This document shows positions 62,801 to 64,000 of a stretch of 64,000 nt of DNA, one piece after another. Position 1 is the first letter of the stretch, and every line of letters begins with the position of its first letter. The translations under genes and the position numbers were made by a program. The DNA is taken from contig NC_056409.1 of NCBI RefSeq assembly GCF_905147365.1, forward strand, positions 9,987,001 to 10,051,000, given 5' to 3'. Origin of the DNA: Aricia agestis. Lineage: Eukaryota; Arthropoda; Insecta; Lepidoptera; Lycaenidae. The notes beneath the pieces were generated by a model, which was not told the DNA's origin, ran no database searches, and saw nothing but the letters and a program-made list of their open reading frames with translations.

Positions 62801-64000
62801 GCTACACGTCTCGATCCGACATATATATAAGTTTATTTGTACATAAATAATAAGAATAAGCCTAGAAAGATTTGTAAAATATATTTTCTTAAATAATTCA
62901 AATAAAACATCAGTTTTATATATTATCTCCATTTATTGTAGACGGGAAATGAAATGGCCAAAACTTTTCTCCAAAAGTTTTCAACATTACAAATTATTTC
63001 TAATTTCTTATTTAATTCTTTTATAATTTTTGGGCATTTTTGGACTCGTACATTTAGCACATAAAAAATTTCAATAAAGAGAGTCTAAAATACAAAACGT
63101 ATGACGTCACATTATGGCGGACAGTGTTTTCGGCGCCATTTATAAGGCATATTTTTCAATCAACATTTTTATGGGTTTCTACTGTGTCAAATATTACTTT
63201 TTTTGTGAAAATGAATGATTAAGAAGCGATTAGCATGAAGAAAAAAATGAGGTCAAGTAGCCTATTAGAATATTCTTCTATCTCTTCACTTTCTTTTCGA
63301 GTAGGTTAAAGATACCTCCAAATGTGCAAACTTCATACTTAGGTATTATATATTCATTGAAACAAATAGTGTTATAAATTAACCTTATAAATCATAAATT
63401 TTGAAGAAATATTAAGGTTTACGTACTGTTTTAAGTGTACTGTGGCGTACGAAGCGACTGCCGCAACCAGCCGCGCGGCGGCGCGGGGTCGTGCGAGTTC
63501 ACTCGAATCGGGCGTTCGCGAGATTCCGACCGAGGGGAGGGAGGAAGCGTTAAATACCTAATTCGCTCAGAGATCGTAGCCTTAAAAAAATATTGTTATT
63601 TCCAGTTCTCTTAAAGACGAGGTGGAAGCGGACGGCTTGCACACGGTCGGACGTGTGAGTTACGAGCCCGAGCGTGCCTGCCACCCGAACTGCTACACTG
63701 GATTGAATCTCGATGAACCGGGTAAATATTAGAGAAAAAGAGAGCCAATATTATATGTTTTCAGTGCATTTTTGGCCTTAATGTTTTTATCGTTTCTGTG
63801 TTGTTTTATCTTCATAAATATTATAATTTTCATTTTTAAATCAACACATCAATTTTAATATTCCTTCTGCTTCCAATACCATGTTTTTGCAAATAAACAT
63901 TGTTATTCTTCTTATTCTCCTTTTTGAAAGTCGGTTAAAGTATGTTTTAAACAGTCTTGATTTAGGTGGGTGGACTGCAAAAATTAATGGTGGAGGTGGA
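41874..64000 (+). CDS. TMEM131: TMEM131 homologue, N-terminal part of ectodomain (partial)
   Basis: TMEM131 is a large single-pass membrane protein of the secretory pathway; in worm and human work its PapD-like domain binds procollagen and its tail binds TRAPPC8 to help collagen secretion. Exons: 41874-41967, 43194-43237, 43696-43929, 48928-49041, 49641-49763, 50009-50302, 50648-50768, 51460-51552, 51720-51873, 52302-52425, 52972-53145, 53452-53811, 53910-54013, 63606-63721, 63966 to the edge. All phases agree, giving 728 codons without a stop. Exon 1 is a signal peptide (basic start, then WCYVFVLILLDLSL). Exon 3 carries the diagnostic LKFG and FHASFF of the PapD-like domain, and exon 14 the paired cysteines ACHPNCYTGL. 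The transmembrane helix and cytosolic tail lie beyond the right edge. Exons 5-12 are very GC-rich, unlike exons 1-3. Intron 3 (5.0 kb) and intron 13 (9.6 kb) are swollen by transposons. Confidence 0.93.
42495..42738. mobile_element. hAT-like MITE with perfect 8-bp duplication
   Basis: Ends CAGCGTTGC and GGCAACACTG, flanked by TTATCAAC on both sides (42487-42494, 42739-42746). In TMEM131 intron 1. The 93-aa reverse frame across it is not a gene. Confidence 0.8.
44504..45213. mobile_element. Inner element with GTTAAC-rich ends
   Basis: Ends GCTGGGCA and TGCCCAGC, followed inward by repeated GTTAATCCGTTAA / GTTAACTTCGTTA text. No transposase found. Confidence 0.6.
45252..45424. repeat. Near-perfect hairpin MITE
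   Basis: Arms of about 75 bp (AGGGGTTAGTGCGAGTTTTA and inverse) around a short centre that includes CAGTAGATGGCGCTGC. Confidence 0.8.
45668..46094. mobile_element. TTAA-flanked TIR element
   Basis: GAGCTCACCTGAC at the left and GTCATATGGGCTC at the right, with TTAA on both sides (45664-45667, 46095-46098). Shares its inner segment with 35814. Confidence 0.65.
46720..47032. mobile_element. TIR MITE
   Basis: Arms of about 52 bp (TAGCCCTAGCACGGCCACCA and inverse), plus an inner imperfect pair (AGTTCCGATC / GATCGGAAC). Confidence 0.78.
47033..48332. other. TMEM131 intron 3, no gene seen
   Basis: AT-rich. A GC-rich patch at 47935-48060 and a palindrome around TATCATGAGTCTCGCAGACTCATGATA (centre 48190) are the only structures noticed. 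Confidence 0.5.
48333..48672. repeat. Lepidopteran dispersed repeat
   Basis: Starts AACCGACTTC and ends GAAGTCGGTT. A related end is at 41388. The middle (TCTACTGAACCGAAATTGAT) is of a kind often found at the 3' ends of moth non-LTR elements. Family not certain. Confidence 0.5.
50410..50604 (-). mobile_element. Short Helitron in TMEM131 intron 6
   Basis: Reversed copy of the 15665 family: CTAGATGTCGCCCGC at the left, CGCATTTATAACATTAGTA at the right. Ends 43 bp before exon 7. Confidence 0.65.
50823..51178 (+). mobile_element. Lepidopteran CR1/Jockey-type LINE 3' fragment or SINE
   Basis: GGCACGAATGGGCCGGCTCG, a pyrimidine-rich tandem run of about 25-bp CCCTACCCTCCCCTATT units (50955-51050), a GATGCTGCGAGTGTCCATGG stretch and an A tail. 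This is a very common moth retroposon 3' end. The frames across it are not genes. Confidence 0.7.
51912..52020 (+). mobile_element. Internally deleted Helitron
   Basis: TCTATACTAATATTATAAA to GAAAAGCTAG, between A and T, only 109 bp. In TMEM131 intron 9. Confidence 0.6.
52726..52923. mobile_element. Mariner-like MITE, family of 1448
   Basis: Left end CAGGGTGTAACAAAACTAAG after TA; the right end is the inverse of GATGTATCAAAACTAAG, slightly decayed. A second partial CAGGGTG start lies at 52704. Ends 48 bp before TMEM131 exon 11. Confidence 0.7.
54957..58506 (+). CDS. Mutator-like DDE transposase fused to YqaJ exonuclease
   Basis: Four exons lie inside TMEM131 intron 13: 54957-55024, 55573-55623, 55874-55960 and 56055-58506. 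Junctions are AG/GT and the frame is continuous (2658 bases, 885 aa). A single unspliced frame also runs 55888-58506, but the first 56 codons of that reading are low-complexity, and splicing gives better sequence. The N-terminus is basic (MGNKKRNKKMAQHKLRK). A Mutator-type transposase follows: CDMC, then DGSWCARSYG with the likely first catalytic Asp at 248, a CLVC/HIC zinc-binding cluster, GDGD with Asp 342, and Glu 500 in VESFN. From about residue 630 comes a YqaJ-type (lambda exonuclease-like PD-(D/E)XK) nuclease: SSEWLEIRNKLITAS, TPDG with Asp 724, EVKC with Glu 734 and Lys 736, and YYQIQGQL. AATAAA follows at 58514. No stop or frameshift was seen, so it is either young and active or kept by selection. 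Its outer termini were not identified. Confidence 0.85.
58840..59671 (-). repeat. 3' LTR
   Basis: 832 bp, beginning TGTCGGAACAG and ending GATCCGACA on the plus strand. It matches the other LTR throughout. It contains two copies of a 60-bp direct repeat near 59300-59450 (CATTACATAACAAATTAATA motif). A 78-aa open frame at 58871-59107 is an LTR shadow. Confidence 0.9.
59979..60185. repeat. Five-copy 42-bp tandem repeat inside the LTR element
   Basis: Copies begin at 59979, 60021, 60063, 60105 and 60147, an exact 42-bp period. Each has the core CCAGTAC(A/G)TCGGC and an AGTCCTT motif. The left two copies differ most. The unit is a multiple of three, so an open frame runs through it, but no protein family is recognisable. 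Confidence 0.85.
60547..60978 (-). pseudogene. Retropepsin-type protease remnant, start of pol
   Basis: Continues in the gag frame after a TAA. The aspartic protease active-site motif VLYDSGTECSLI is near 60960-60920, followed by protease-like sequence (TGIGQ) interrupted by TGA and TAG. The frame then stays open to 60547 without recognised domains. No reverse transcriptase or integrase follows. It is a broken pol start, so this copy needs enzymes from a relative. Confidence 0.7.
60979..62067 (-). CDS. gag: Gag polyprotein with two CCHC zinc knuckles
   Basis: A 362-aa gag of an LTR retrotransposon. It has a retrotransposon capsid core (around WLSQISFAGMTWRHFKEIF and LINLQN) and two CCHC knuckles near the end, CFRCGRQGHRSTDC and CYRCNVFGHYASKC, which bind the element's RNA. 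The longest reading starts within the 5' LTR; the second Met (in SEDQECP) also lies in the LTR. The stop TAA is followed in the same frame by protease-like sequence. The ORF is intact although the rest of pol is not, which suggests the gag product was useful until recently or that the copy is young. Confidence 0.88.
   Translation of the reverse strand: MSVPVIKMSEDQECPDVPALASPVPTSELGLNRTSDEDSRVSENLLRTLLEAQNQNMLALINAMHPVSNRKVILPDFDPEKPDADARAWCTTAELCLSDQVLEGGALILALSDALKGNASRWLSQISFAGMTWRHFKEIFLSRYGAIETPAGNLINLQNDKPRVDENMASYAARLFTTLMARFKDSSAEEIILSMVLAHVSQFDGRLRRIAFTTEIKSREQMQRELQACSYPKRKTEDHVADVSKRSRASVAPTPRCFRCGRQGHRSTDCRSMDSERSCDRSNTSASTHTKQRPNPPGVRCYRCNVFGHYASKCPRSPLTTARKNGGDNGGASEPGDSEASGTSSIDSQRRVDLCCTSDPAG
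61990..62821 (-). repeat. 5' LTR
   Basis: Copy of the 832-bp LTR at the 5' end of the minus-strand element. The gag frame opens at 62067, so the first 26 codons of the longest gag reading lie within it. Confidence 0.9.

Larger units (their letters stand above)
58840..62821 (-). mobile_element. Non-autonomous LTR retrotransposon with gag
   Basis: Two 832-bp direct repeats with TG...CA ends enclose gag on the minus strand, a broken protease and about 1.1 kb of non-coding DNA. Each LTR ends in the inverted 7-mer TGTCGGA/TCCGACA. The flanks are TATA on both sides (58836-58839 and 62822-62825), a fitting 4-bp target duplication, though weak evidence in AT-rich DNA. By eye the LTRs show no difference at a constant offset of 3150, so the insertion is very recent. 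Reverse transcriptase, RNase H and integrase are missing. The aspartic protease fragment and two-knuckle gag suggest Ty3/Gypsy type. No polypurine tract or standard primer site is obvious. Confidence 0.88.
58607..63266. mobile_element. Old terminal-inverted-repeat element hosting the LTR insertion
   Basis: AATAGGCTACTTGACC at 58607 is matched in inverse at 63251-63266. Inside each end, at 174 and 157 bp, is the palindrome TGACGTCA (58781 and 63102). Without the LTR element the host would be about 680 bp. Between these marks the arms have diverged. The left end lies only 100 bp after the transposase-exonuclease gene, so the two could be related, but the transposase lies outside this pair. Confidence 0.55.

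Noticed and set aside
63604..63721. Independent small gene at the right edge
   Set aside because: It continues the TMEM131 frame from exon 13 in phase across the 9.6-kb intron.

Overview
The window looks like nuclear DNA of a moth or butterfly (Lepidoptera). It is AT-rich and intron-rich. It carries many short elements that start TC and end CTAG between a host A and T, some with a GC hairpin just before the CTAG, as Helitrons do. The 'CCATACTAATATTATAAATGCG' family is typical of Lepidoptera. The species cannot be named from the sequence.

Four host genes could be rebuilt exon by exon with consistent splice phases. (1) Minus strand, 22654 down past 3020: the 5' part of a kinesin-2 motor gene of the KIF3B/Klp68D type; the rest lies off the left edge. 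(2) Plus strand, 25327-29014: VPS26C (DSCR3), the arrestin-fold subunit of the Retriever recycling complex, complete in 7 exons (302 aa). (3) Minus strand, 40123-33514: cereblon (CRBN), the substrate receptor of a CUL4-DDB1 ubiquitin ligase, complete in 10 exons (405 aa). (4) Plus strand, 41874 to the right edge: TMEM131, a secretory-pathway membrane protein, first 15 exons (728 codons). Kinesin/VPS26C and CRBN/TMEM131 are head-to-head pairs; VPS26C and CRBN are tail-to-tail.

Most of the remaining DNA is transposon-derived. Intron 2 of the kinesin gene holds a 4.5-kb array (10146-14606) built from three modules in both orientations, with a tRNA-like B box inside a Helitron. The kinesin-VPS26C gap holds an endonuclease-bearing LINE fragment and a retroposon with a 13-bp target duplication. 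Hairpin MITEs, hAT MITEs with perfect 8-bp duplications, mariner-like MITEs, a Tigger-like relic and Helitrons are spread through the introns.

The most interesting part is TMEM131 intron 13 (54014-63605). It contains an apparently intact four-exon gene for an 885-aa protein that joins a Mutator-like DDE transposase to a C-terminal YqaJ/lambda-type exonuclease. Close by is a young LTR retrotransposon with two 832-bp LTRs that look identical, a gag ORF that begins inside its LTR, and a broken, nearly absent pol. That retrotransposon has landed in an older terminal-inverted-repeat element.
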